Assembly: GCA_017987615.1 (NCBI GenBank) | Contig: JAGNTI010000001.1 | Location: forward strand, 13,591 to 28,287 | Direction of reading: 5' to 3' | Length of the DNA stretch: 14,697 bases | DNA from: Sediminibacterium sp. | GTDB taxonomy: Bacteria; Bacteroidota; Bacteroidia; Chitinophagales; Chitinophagaceae | Part shown: in pieces, positions 6,578 through 14,697 of the stretch | How the letters are laid out: every line of letters begins with the position of its first letter | Numbering within the stretch: position 1 is the stretch's first letter | Translations under genes and position numbers: made by a program | The notes under the pieces: model-generated | Databases searched by the model: none | What the model was told of the DNA's origin: nothing | Seen by the model: only the letters and a program-made list of their open reading frames with translations

Positions 6578-9500
6578 TTAAAAGAGTCTTTCAAAATCTC
6601 TTCTATAAGAAATACTAGCCCCAAAACGGTTGCGTCTTCCAAAGCTGGATCCACTTATGTCAAGGCTGTTTTTATTAAATAAAATGGCCCTTAATTTGCG
6701 ATCCTGTGTAAGTATAAATTCTATATTTAAATCGGGGAGCCATTGTAAGTTTCCGTTTTTAACACTTGAAGAGTTGCTTAAGTTAAAATCTAAGTCACCA
6801 CCAAAGGTCACAACAATTTTATCTTCAAAAAAGCTTTTGCCCACTTTAAAATTAACCCTAGATCTATTAATGCCTGCATTAGCTACGTTGCTGTTGATGC
6901 CTGATGCGGCACCTAAAAGCTCTGTATTGCTATATAAGGATGTTCCTACGTCAAAGCGTAAGCTTTTGTCACCAGTTAGCTTATATAGCATATTAGAGAA
7001 CATTTTATTGATCTCTTTGGTTAGAATTTGAGAGAGTGTGTTTACCCCGATCGTTGCAAACATAGCATTGGCATTTCCGTTTCCACCATTGCCAATAGTA
7101 GGAGGGGCAAAGGAATTGAAGACAATTAAAAATGAAACCTGTTTTAATATTTCATTGTCATCCTGTTCAAGCCGCGTTAAATATTGTACCAGTTCATTGT
7201 CAGTTTTAATTGGACTTCCTTGCGGAAAATCCAATTTAAAACTAATAGAGGGCTTTGTTAGCTTATCTCTTAATTGCGCAACTACATATACCGGCCCACG
7301 ATATCCTTTAACTGCACCACTCATATTTAAATTACCTACAAGGTCGTAAAGCGCTACTTGCTCTGCGGTATACTGTGCATCAATTTTGATATTGGCTTTA
7401 TTAGGATCTCCGGTCCATTCGATATAATTTCCTTTATTAGGTATGAGCTCAAATGGTTTTTTAATAAGTGACTGAAAACTAAAATCATAATTTCCTTTAT
7501 CAATATTGTAACGGCCTCTGATGGTAAGGGGTTCTGTGGTACCGGATCTGATTTTGAGCCTTCCGCTTCCATTTGCTTTAATAATATCGCCAGAAACGTC
7601 ATCTAGTATCACATCTATTTCTGCTTTATTATTTGCCGTTAAGTCTAGGTCTACGAGTAAATTAAAATTTGATGTTTTGTTTTCGGTTTGTATTTCGGTA
7701 CCATATTTTTTATAGGTAATAAAATCTGCACTTGCAGACTCTTTAGATACTGCGTTAGGCAGCACAATATGAGAACTGTCTGTAGATTCTGCTACAAGTG
7801 TAATTTTTGCATTGGTGGATGGTCCTTTAAAACTAAAGTTTGCTTTACCAAGTGCTTTACCATAAAAAAGTGGATTGTCTTTTGCCTTGGTATCTATGAG
7901 CAGTAAATTGTTGGTGGTAACATCAAAATCAAAAGCCATATTTTCAAACTGCTTTTCATATAATTTACCGGAGCCATTTGCTTTGTTGTTATACTTGTCC
8001 CGCACCGTAAACTTTCCAAAGTCTATGCCGTCTTCTAAAAATTTAACCCGTAAGCTATCAAGTTGATAATTTACCTGTGTGTAATCTACTTTTAAGGTTG
8101 CTTTTTTAACAAGTACTTCGCCTAATAGGGTTGGGCTTGTTGGGTTTCCTTGGATACTTAACTGACCAGTTGCTTTTCCGTCTACTTCAGAAAATATGCC
8201 TGTCAAAAACTGCTCTACAAAATTAATTCGGGTATCACTCAGTTCAATATTGGTGTAGAGTGGTAGTTGGATACTGTCTGTTAGATTATAGAAGCCGTTT
8301 GCACGGATTTTATAATCTTTATTGTCTGACACTACCGTAAATGGAAGGTTGCCCGTTTTTGCATCATACCCTGCTGTAATATTTACAAGACCTACCGAGT
8401 CATTGTCTACCCTTAACTGGCTGGTATTAATTCTGGCATCTGCCTTTATATCAGAAAAGATGTTTTTTAAAGTAATATTTCCGTTGGCAATACCCTCAAA
8501 ACGTGGTTGATTGATTATTAGGTTTGTAATATCTCCTATAACGAGGTTGTTAAGTCTGATGTTCAGTTGATTGGTGTTGCCGCCATCTTCTTCTTCTGTT
8601 TGTATTAATATTTCTTGAGTGCCTTGTACAAATTTTACATTGCTGGCATGTACAAAATTTTTGCGCAGCACCAATTCACCCTCTTTTTCAAGTGTCCACT
8701 TTTTATTATTGAGGGTGAAATTAGAAGGCTTCCACTGTATACGAAGTCCATCTTGAAGCGTGTATACTTCTGCTTCTAAGTTGGCATCATTTAAATTACT
8801 AGAGGCGCTCGTTTTTATTTGCACATTGGATTTGTCATTTTTTGAATCTATTGAAATAATAGAATTTGGAAAACGAATACTATCTCCAATGCCAAAATTG
8901 TCAATGTTGGTTAATAAACTTAGGTTGTTAATATCGCCTTTGGCCTCTACGCTTGCGCCAGTAATTGCGTAGTCGTTAATTTTTCCGTACGGGATGTTTG
9001 CCTTAGCGCTTAATTGATAGGTTTTGGTATTAATGTTGCCTTCAAACGAAAAATCATTAAAGCCACTCCAGTTTTTATTGTATAAACTAATATAGGGGTC
9101 TATGTAGTTGGCATTTGCTTTAATGGTAAAGTTTTGATCTGCACTAAGTTTGCCAGGCGCCTCAATATAGTTAGGGTAGTAGTGGTGTAAAAACGATTGA
9201 ATGCTTTTTGGTAAATCGGCCACATTAAATTGACCGTTGATGCTTGCATTAAAGTCGTTACTTTTTAGGGTGATACGTTTTTCGTTTCCAACTTGTGATG
9301 ACTGAAGTGATAAGGAATCAAAATTTAGCTTAGTAGTTGAATCGTTAATGTTTGCATTTAAAAATTTAGCATTCCCTATAAAATTATCGAGGTTGCTTCC
9401 TGTAAAATTAGCATCCAATAGTCCGGTAACTTCAATAAACTTTGGATAGAGTTTTAGGGCTTTTAAATTTGAGTAGGCAAGGTCACCTACAATATTAAAG

Positions 9501-11221
9501 GCCGGTATTTTTTGATTGAAATTAATTTCTACCGAGCTCGTAAAGTTTAAGTTAGGGTCATTGATAATGATATCACCACTAAAATATTTTTTCTGGAAAG
9601 TGCCGTTGGTTACAATGCTTTTGTAGTAATAATCTTTGTATTGAACAGATCTGATGTCTCCACTAATACTGGTTTTTAATTTTTCTATATCAAAACTAGT
9701 GCCTTCGATACTTCCCTTAAAATCTATGGTTCCTAGGTCGTTATTGTTTGTGAATTTACCCAGGTTAAATGCGACAGTTTCTAGTTGCCCTTTGTAGCTT
9801 GGCTCGCCTTTAAGCGGGAGTTTTAAATTGATGTCTGTGGTTACGCCGCCTAGTGCAGTGCTAAATACCCCTTTAGTAACAAAGTCAAATGCAGTGCCCT
9901 TAAAATCGCCTCTATATAAAATGGTGCCTAGTGATGCAAAGCTTGGGCTTTGAATATTTTGGATAGAAGGGATAAGCTGTGCTAGGTCTTTGTAGTTGCT
10001 TCGTACAAACCCTTGCTGTAATTGAATTTGTGTTGTTTCTATTTCTGGTAGGCCCTTCATAGAAAATGTACCCGTTAAAATGCTATTGCCTCCTGTTCTT
10101 AATTGCAACTTAGATACTGTAAAATCAGCAACCGTTCCTACATATTTTCCTGAAAGTTGCGCCTTTGTTTTAAACATAGACATGGCAGGCGCAAAAAAAG
10201 CAATATCGTCTGTGTGAACATCCGATTCTTTGATGTTAGCCACCATTACAACATTTGAGATATAGTTGCTAAAGTCTTTTTCAAAGTTTGTAAACTTCAT
10301 GGCATAGTAATTACCAATGCGTGACCTATTTGTTTGAAGGTCTAAATTGGCAAACTCCATGATGTTCTGGTTGAACGTAAAATTGGTATTTAGTTTTTTT
10401 ACCAGTAACCCTGATCTTTCTTTGGCGGATAGTTTTATAGAAGCTTTTATTTCTTTTTCAGACACAAAAGCATTTTTTATGGTAGCGTTGATGCTATTAA
10501 AATTAAGATGCGTTCCGTCAAAATTTGGATACGGTTTTTCAAAATCACTATCAATAACAAGTGCTCCTTTATTAATGGTAATTTCGTCTGCATTGATATT
10601 GAGCGGACTTGCACTAGCTGCAGCAGGTTTGTTAGCTGGCTCTTTACTATTGGCAGGTTGTAAAGCTGGTATCACTTTCATTACAAAAGAAGGCTGATCC
10701 AAACTAACATTTCCTAATGAAATAAAATTTGTTTCGGTATTTATTTTCTTACAATCTGCAACAATGCTAACAGCCCCTGCCTTCATGTATGTTCCTGTCC
10801 ACTGATCGTTTTGTTCGAACCGTACCGATTTGAAATCTATTTTTTTGATATCGTAATGGGTACTATTAGCAGTATTACTGGTATCGCTGCTTTTAAAGTA
10901 GTTGGTAATAAATTCGTAGTTCCAGGTTTTTGTTTTTCTATTGATTTTTACAACGGCGTCTTCTATACCAATATAACTGAGGGTTGCATTTTTTTTAAGG
11001 AAAAACCAATCAGTGATTCTTATTTTGCAAAGGTTTGCAAATAAAAGGGTGTCTTTGTTTTGATCTCTTATAAGTACGCCTTCGATGTTTAATTTGTTAA
11101 AAGGAGAAATACTTACTTTTCTGATGCTCACTTCTGCACCTATTTTATTAGAAAGAGAGGAAGTGATTTTTTTTGCGATGTAATTTTGTACAGGGCTTGT
11201 GTTTAAAAGTAGGAGCACCAA
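6578..11221 (-). CDS. TamB-like translocation/assembly module protein (AsmA-like, DUF490)
   Basis: A giant envelope protein, 1547 residues from the first permitted start (TTG at 11221). TamB-family proteins are anchored in the inner membrane and span the periplasm as a beta-groove, serving outer-membrane protein assembly or phospholipid transport. Seen here: an AsmA-like N-terminal part (NYIAKKITSSLSNKIGAEVSIRKV is spread over residues 13-36), a long run of beta-repeat sequence, and a TamB C-terminal domain. The latter includes GNYDFSFQSL, YIEWTGDPNKANIKIDAQY (near 1260-1280), LVQYLTRLEQ, SFLIVFNSFAPP (near 1365) and the aromatic C-terminus RRDFERLF. The start is doubtful: the frame stays open upstream to a TAG at 11288-11290 and encodes KRKLKITRN, then VLLAVVAGLFL, which completes the expected membrane anchor, yet it contains no ATG, GTG or TTG. 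It lies downstream of ggt on the same strand and is probably co-transcribed. Confidence 0.88.
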   Translation of the reverse strand: MVLLLLNTSPVQNYIAKKITSSLSNKIGAEVSIRKVSISPFNKLNIEGVLIRDQNKDTLLFANLCKIRITDWFFLKKNATLSYIGIEDAVVKINRKTKTWNYEFITNYFKSSDTSNTANSTHYDIKKIDFKSVRFEQNDQWTGTYMKAGAVSIVADCKKINTETNFISLGNVSLDQPSFVMKVIPALQPANSKEPANKPAAASASPLNINADEITINKGALVIDSDFEKPYPNFDGTHLNFNSINATIKNAFVSEKEIKASIKLSAKERSGLLVKKLNTNFTFNQNIMEFANLDLQTNRSRIGNYYAMKFTNFEKDFSNYISNVVMVANIKESDVHTDDIAFFAPAMSMFKTKAQLSGKYVGTVADFTVSKLQLRTGGNSILTGTFSMKGLPEIETTQIQLQQGFVRSNYKDLAQLIPSIQNIQSPSFASLGTILYRGDFKGTAFDFVTKGVFSTALGGVTTDINLKLPLKGEPSYKGQLETVAFNLGKFTNNNDLGTIDFKGSIEGTSFDIEKLKTSISGDIRSVQYKDYYYKSIVTNGTFQKKYFSGDIIINDPNLNFTSSVEINFNQKIPAFNIVGDLAYSNLKALKLYPKFIEVTGLLDANFTGSNLDNFIGNAKFLNANINDSTTKLNFDSLSLQSSQVGNEKRITLKSNDFNASINGQFNVADLPKSIQSFLHHYYPNYIEAPGKLSADQNFTIKANANYIDPYISLYNKNWSGFNDFSFEGNINTKTYQLSAKANIPYGKINDYAITGASVEAKGDINNLSLLTNIDNFGIGDSIRFPNSIISIDSKNDKSNVQIKTSASSNLNDANLEAEVYTLQDGLRIQWKPSNFTLNNKKWTLEKEGELVLRKNFVHASNVKFVQGTQEILIQTEEEDGGNTNQLNIRLNNLVIGDITNLIINQPRFEGIANGNITLKNIFSDIKADARINTSQLRVDNDSVGLVNITAGYDAKTGNLPFTVVSDNKDYKIRANGFYNLTDSIQLPLYTNIELSDTRINFVEQFLTGIFSEVDGKATGQLSIQGNPTSPTLLGEVLVKKATLKVDYTQVNYQLDSLRVKFLEDGIDFGKFTVRDKYNNKANGSGKLYEKQFENMAFDFDVTTNNLLLIDTKAKDNPLFYGKALGKANFSFKGPSTNAKITLVAESTDSSHIVLPNAVSKESASADFITYKKYGTEIQTENKTSNFNLLVDLDLTANNKAEIDVILDDVSGDIIKANGSGRLKIRSGTTEPLTIRGRYNIDKGNYDFSFQSLIKKPFELIPNKGNYIEWTGDPNKANIKIDAQYTAEQVALYDLVGNLNMSGAVKGYRGPVYVVAQLRDKLTKPSISFKLDFPQGSPIKTDNELVQYLTRLEQDDNEILKQVSFLIVFNSFAPPTIGNGGNGNANAMFATIGVNTLSQILTKEINKMFSNMLYKLTGDKSLRFDVGTSLYSNTELLGAASGINSNVANAGINRSRVNFKVGKSFFEDKIVVTFGGDLDFNLSNSSSVKNGNLQWLPDLNIEFILTQDRKLRAILFNKNSLDISGSSFGRRNRFGASISYRRDFERLF

Positions 11222-11290
11222 AAAGAGACCCGCAACAACTGCGAGTAAAACATTTCTAGTTATTTTTAATTTTCTTTTCAGGTAGTTCTA
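11222..11290 (-). other. in-frame upstream extension encoding the TamB-like membrane anchor
   Basis: In the same frame as the TamB-like gene, 11222-11287 encode 22 sense codons after the TAG at 11288-11290: NYLKRKLKITRN followed by VLLAVVAGLF. Basic residues followed by a hydrophobic stretch that continues into LVLLLL of the called protein make one good signal anchor of about 16 hydrophobic residues. Possible non-standard starts are CTG at 11281 and ATA at 11263. Alternatives are a mutated or misread TAG behind a TTG at 11302, or a one-base indel in the A-rich run near 11264-11278 joining to the neighbouring frame, which reads IDTRIELPEKKIK upstream. The coding character is clear; the mechanism is open. 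Confidence 0.65.
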
Positions 11291-11305
11291 TTCTAGTATC
11301 AATTA

Positions 11306-13027
11306 TTAATATCCTGCAACTGCGTCATCGCCTCTTTTGTCGGCAACTGTAATTCTTTTACCCGTTGAACCTATAACGATTCCTTCGGTTCTACCAATTG
11401 CACCTCTTTCTTTAATACGGTAGCCCATTTTTTCAAGTGCAGCTTTGGTGGCTGGGTTAAACGTTTTTTCTATGCTCACTTCATCGGGGAGCCACTGGTG
11501 ATGAAACTTAGGATTATTAATCGCGTCTTCTAAACTCAAATTAAAATCAACAAGGTTAACGATGGTTTGAAACACCGAGGTTGGAATGGTGGTGCCACCA
11601 GGTGTACCTACTGTCAAATAAGGTTTCTTATTTTTTGTAAGAAGGGTAGGTGTCATGGAGCTGAGCATTCTTTTATGTGGTGCAATGGAATTGGCTTCTC
11701 CGCCAATGGCGCCATACATATTTGGGCTACCTGGCTTTGCACTAAAATCATCCATCTCATTGTTTAAAATAAAGCCTGCGCCACCTACAACCGTTCTATT
11801 GCCATAACCTCCATTAAGGGTGGTGGTCACTGATACCATATTGCCTTCTGGATCAACTACACTAAAGTGTGTTGTTTCTTCAGAAACAGGCGCATTGCCT
11901 GCTTGGGTTTGATCACTTGAACCAGCAACGCCAGGTTTGTAATCCAACATTCTATTTTTTAAATAGGCGCTGCTAAGTAATGTGTTTTGAGGAACTTTAT
12001 AAAAATCTGGATCGCCCAAATGCGCAGCTCTGTCAGCATATGCACGGCGCTCCACTTCAATCATGAGTTGCACAGATTCCGGTGTTTGAAACCCCATTTT
12101 TTGAACATTAAAGGGCTCCATCATTGTAAGCATCTGGCCAATTAAAATACCTCCACTGCTTGGCGGTGCAAAACTTATGACGCCATAGTCTCTGTAATTA
12201 AATACAATAGGCGCTCTCAATTTTGCTTGATAACTTTTTAAATCTTCAAGTGAAATGATGCCACCACCTCTTTTCATTTCTTCTACAATAAGTGCTGCTG
12301 TTTCACCTTCGTAAAATCCCTTAGCGCCATTTTTTTGAATACGCGTAAGTGTATTTGCAAGTTCTTGTTGAATAAGTGTATCTCCAACTTTCCATTTTGA
12401 TTCTTTAACAAATGCAGAAGGCTTGGTAGAATATTTTATAAAATCTTTTTTTGTTCCATTTAAACTAGAGGCTTCTCTTTCGGTAATGACAAATCCGAAA
12501 CGTGCTAAATCGATAGCGGGTTGAATGAGCTGTGCAAAAGGAAGTTTTGCATGTGGTAAGGTTGCAAAAATGCCCGCAACCGCGCCTGGAACGCCAGATG
12601 CTAAATGACCATTTTGCGAAAGTGCATCTTGTGCATTTCCTGCAGCATCTAAATACATATCTCTAGTTGCTTTAGATGGTGCCGCTTCTCTGTAATCGAT
12701 ACCTATAAGGGTGCCATCTTTTTTTCTGGCGAGGGTAAAACCTCCACCACCAATATTGCCTGCTCCCGGATAAACGACAGCTAGTGCAAATTGTGTAGCA
12801 ATGGTTGCATCAAATGCGTTACCACCTTGCTTCATGATTTCGGCACCAACCATACTTGCAAGCGGGTGCGCACTCGTTACACTCGCTCTATTAAATACGC
12901 CTGATTTTGTAACACTATATTGGTAGGGATTTACTGCTTTTGAGGGGCCTACAATCGCATTTTCATATTGCCCCATAACGCTACTGCATAGGCAAAATAA
13001 GAAGGCCAAAAAGATTGTTGATTTCAT
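11306..13027 (-). CDS. ggt: gamma-glutamyltransferase / glutathione hydrolase, periplasmic
   Basis: An Ntn-hydrolase that cleaves gamma-glutamyl bonds of glutathione and related compounds, or transfers the glutamyl group, in the periplasm. The 573-residue precursor starts with a signal peptide (hydrophobic 5-18; likely cut after Gly19). It is made as a proenzyme that self-cleaves before the catalytic threonine, Thr385 in ETTHFSVVD, giving large and small subunits. Substrate-binding residues known from Escherichia coli GGT are conserved: Arg113 in DYREAAP, Asp426-Asp427 in NEMDDFS, Ser456-Ser457 in MLSSMTP, and the Gly477-Gly478 pair in GTPGG. The lid-loop sequence (about 431-443, PGSPNMYGAIGG) is present, as in true glutathione-active enzymes. 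The C-terminus ends DDAVAGY, as the family does. ATG at 13027 gives the signal peptide directly. The TamB-like gene follows on the same strand. Confidence 0.95.
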   Translation of the reverse strand: MKSTIFLAFLFCLCSSVMGQYENAIVGPSKAVNPYQYSVTKSGVFNRASVTSAHPLASMVGAEIMKQGGNAFDATIATQFALAVVYPGAGNIGGGGFTLARKKDGTLIGIDYREAAPSKATRDMYLDAAGNAQDALSQNGHLASGVPGAVAGIFATLPHAKLPFAQLIQPAIDLARFGFVITEREASSLNGTKKDFIKYSTKPSAFVKESKWKVGDTLIQQELANTLTRIQKNGAKGFYEGETAALIVEEMKRGGGIISLEDLKSYQAKLRAPIVFNYRDYGVISFAPPSSGGILIGQMLTMMEPFNVQKMGFQTPESVQLMIEVERRAYADRAAHLGDPDFYKVPQNTLLSSAYLKNRMLDYKPGVAGSSDQTQAGNAPVSEETTHFSVVDPEGNMVSVTTTLNGGYGNRTVVGGAGFILNNEMDDFSAKPGSPNMYGAIGGEANSIAPHKRMLSSMTPTLLTKNKKPYLTVGTPGGTTIPTSVFQTIVNLVDFNLSLEDAINNPKFHHQWLPDEVSIEKTFNPATKAALEKMGYRIKERGAIGRTEGIVIGSTGKRITVADKRGDDAVAGY

Positions 13028-13142
13028 GGTTGAAAATTACTCAATTTTTGGTTAAATCTGGGCCATTTTTTGTTACATTCACGCATTGTTTAACAAACTG
13101 TTCATGATTTAAATGACAGCCCCATTAGGCGTTTTGACAGCT
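13028..13142. promoter_or_regulatory. divergent intergenic region between ggt and the PIG-L gene
   Basis: These 115 bases must hold the promoters for both divergent genes unless transcription starts inside a coding region. I see a small palindrome, TTGTTTAACAA (13086-13096), and an imperfect inverted repeat, CTG-TTCAT (13098-13105) with ATGACAG (13113-13119, one bulged base). I could not place a Bacteroidota-type promoter (TTTG, then TAnnTTTG about 20 bases on) with confidence on either strand. The repeats could be operator sites or 5'-UTR hairpins of the PIG-L transcript. Confidence 0.4.
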
Positions 13143-14697
13143 ATGAAAAAATTATACTTTTTTACCCTGCTTCTTGTAGTTGGATTACTATTTTCTAGTA
13201 ATAGCGTATGGTCGCAACAAGTGAGTCAAAATAATGGTGGAGTAATGCCAAGTTCTGATATACTTCAGTCATTGAAAAAGTTAAAAGTGCTGGGGTCTAT
13301 CTTATACATTGCTGCGCACCCAGATGATGAAAACAATAGTTTGTTGCCTTATTTGGCCAAAGAAAAAATGTACCGAACGGCGTATTTGAGTTTAACCCGA
13401 GGGGATGGTGGCCAAAATTTAATTGGGCCAGAACAGGGTATTGAACTTGGCATGATCCGAACCAAAGAATTATTAGCCGCCCGCGAAATAGATGGCGCCG
13501 AACAATATTTTACAAGTGCTTACGAATTTGGGTTTAGTAAAAGTATGGATGAAGCCTTACAAGTTTGGGACCGAAAAAAAGTTTTAGCAGACGCTGTTTG
13601 GGTAATTCGAAATTATAAGCCCGATGTAATTATTGCGCGCTTTCCTCCGGACGCGCGCGCAGGACATGGACACCATAGTGCTTCTGCACAAATTGCTAGA
13701 GAGGCTTTTGCCGCAGCTGCAGATCCCAATCAATTTCCGGAACAGTTAACAAATGGCGTTACGGTTTGGCAGGCAAAAAGATTATTGTGGAATACATTTA
13801 ATTTTGGCGGCGCTAACACCACAAGTAATGATCAATTTAAAATTGATGTGGGTGTTTACAATGCACTCGAAGGAAAAAGTTATGGCGAACTTGGTGGTGA
13901 GGCAAGAAGTATGCACAAAAGCCAGGGCGAAGGAAGACCTCGACGCAAAGGAGAAATTCTAGAATACTTTACCACCATTGTAGGAGAGGCGCCTACCAGT
14001 AATTTACTCGATGGTGTTAGTACGGATTGGACAAGGCTTGGTCAAAACGGAGCAAGTATTGCAAGCGCTATTGACGCAGTTATTGTTTCTTACAATCCTT
14101 TGCAGCCCTCATTGTCACTGCCTGCGCTTGTAAAAATTTATAACCAAGTTAAGGAGCTTCCTGCTTCTGTTTGGAAGTCGCATAAATTAAGCTCGTTGCA
14201 ACAAATTATTGAAGCTGCTGCAGGATTGTCTGTAGAGGCATTTACGGTTTCAGAAAAAGCAGTACAAGGCGATTCTATTAGTTTTACTTGTGCTATTAAT
14301 AATAGATCTGCAGCTACTGTTCGTTTAGAAAATATTAGGGTATCCAATCAGTCCTATGCAAAGCAAGTGGCCCAGCCATTGTTGCAAAATAAAAATTATA
14401 ATTATGTTGTAAACATGCTTCCGGTGGTGGCAAAAAATCAGTTTCAACCTTATTGGTTGCAGCAGCCTAAAAATTCGGATGGTATGTTTTTGGTGAATGA
14501 TTATACTGTACTTGGTAAAGCTTGGAATGATCCTACTATTGCTGTGCAATTTAATTGTACAATTGAAGGCGTGTCATTTACCATTACTAGACCAGTCATG
14601 CATAAATATGTAGACCTTGTTAAAGGCGAATGTGTGCAACCATTTATCATCATTCCTCCTTACGAACTTGTTGTAAAACCAACCGTGGTATTAACAA
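13143..14697 (+). CDS. secreted PIG-L/LmbE family deacetylase, 3' end cut by window
   Basis: An open frame starting at ATG 13143 runs without a stop to the window edge: 518 codons, so the gene is partial here. The product has a signal peptide (MKKLYFF, hydrophobic to about 18, cut near WSQQ at 23-26). A PIG-L/LmbE zinc-dependent N-deacetylase domain follows (about 47-300), with the metal and catalytic motif AAHPDDE at 57-63 (His59 and Asp62 as zinc ligands, Asp61 as likely base, by family analogy) and the third ligand in GHGHHSAS (174-181, probably His178). From about residue 355 the sequence turns into a beta-rich, Ig-like part (VSEKAVQGDSISFTC, INNRS...VRLENI), as in long Bacteroidota PIG-L proteins. 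Substrate is unknown; an N-acetylated sugar or glycolipid in the periplasm is inferred. It is divergent from ggt. Confidence 0.88.
   Translation, partial: MKKLYFFTLLLVVGLLFSSNSVWSQQVSQNNGGVMPSSDILQSLKKLKVLGSILYIAAHPDDENNSLLPYLAKEKMYRTAYLSLTRGDGGQNLIGPEQGIELGMIRTKELLAAREIDGAEQYFTSAYEFGFSKSMDEALQVWDRKKVLADAVWVIRNYKPDVIIARFPPDARAGHGHHSASAQIAREAFAAAADPNQFPEQLTNGVTVWQAKRLLWNTFNFGGANTTSNDQFKIDVGVYNALEGKSYGELGGEARSMHKSQGEGRPRRKGEILEYFTTIVGEAPTSNLLDGVSTDWTRLGQNGASIASAIDAVIVSYNPLQPSLSLPALVKIYNQVKELPASVWKSHKLSSLQQIIEAAAGLSVEAFTVSEKAVQGDSISFTCAINNRSAATVRLENIRVSNQSYAKQVAQPLLQNKNYNYVVNMLPVVAKNQFQPYWLQQPKNSDGMFLVNDYTVLGKAWNDPTIAVQFNCTIEGVSFTITRPVMHKYVDLVKGECVQPFIIIPPYELVVKPTVVLT

Noticed and set aside
6630..7349. 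Two plus-strand open frames (133 and 103 codons) opposite the 3' end of the TamB-like gene.
   Set aside because: They are antisense to a continuous coding frame and have no domain-like features; they look like reading-frame shadows.
10347..10697. 116-codon plus-strand frame with hydrophobic stretches opposite the 5' part of the TamB-like gene.
   Set aside because: Its hydrophobicity is explained by the complement of a Lys/Asn/Ala-rich coding strand; no start context or homology signal supports it.
1..14697. Looked for CRISPR arrays, insertion sequences, tRNA/rRNA genes, toxin-antitoxin or defence genes.
   Set aside because: No regularly spaced repeats, transposase-like frames, tRNA cloverleaf or defence-family proteins were seen; every long frame is accounted for by housekeeping or envelope genes.

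Overview
This window looks like the chromosome of a Bacteroidota bacterium, most likely in or near Chitinophagaceae/Sphingobacteriia. The evidence is low-GC coding, A-rich leaders without clear Shine-Dalgarno sequences, an L17 with a long Ala/Lys/Glu-rich tail, carA directly behind rplQ (an arrangement I know from Bacteroidota), a very large TamB-like protein of the Bacteroidota type, and a secreted PIG-L protein with an Ig-like C-terminal part. The genus is inference; nothing here fixes it.

Layout. (1) 20-3364, plus strand: the distal end of the spc/alpha ribosomal operon, rpsM-rpsK-rpsD-rpoA-rplQ, closed by a strong intrinsic terminator at 3386-3416. The four gaps between these genes are 67-164 bases long, and each holds at least one inverted repeat. 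The rpsM-rpsK gap is the richest, with several hairpins, some mutually exclusive. (2) 3496-6572, plus strand: carA (carbamoyl-phosphate synthase small subunit), aroQ (type II 3-dehydroquinase) and an ArnT/PMT-like polytopic glycosyltransferase. Gaps of 2 and 12 bases suggest one transcript. (3) 13027 down to 6578, minus strand: a periplasmic gamma-glutamyltransferase followed by a 1.5-thousand-residue TamB-like envelope protein. This unit converges on the glycosyltransferase with only 5 bases between stop codons. (4) 13143 to the window edge, plus strand: a secreted PIG-L/LmbE-type deacetylase, cut by the end of the window and divergent from ggt across 115 bases.

Together: region 1 is core translation and transcription machinery. 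Region 2 joins pyrimidine/arginine and aromatic precursor supply to an envelope sugar transferase. Regions 3 and 4 are envelope functions: glutathione or gamma-glutamyl peptide hydrolysis in the periplasm, lipid transport or outer-membrane assembly, and deacetylation of an exported substrate.

I see no mobile element, CRISPR array, tRNA, rRNA or defence system, and no clearly novel multi-gene system. The observations most worth following are the structured gaps in the ribosomal operon (possible cis-regulatory RNA) and the TamB-like gene, whose N-terminal membrane anchor is encoded upstream of the first usable start codon.
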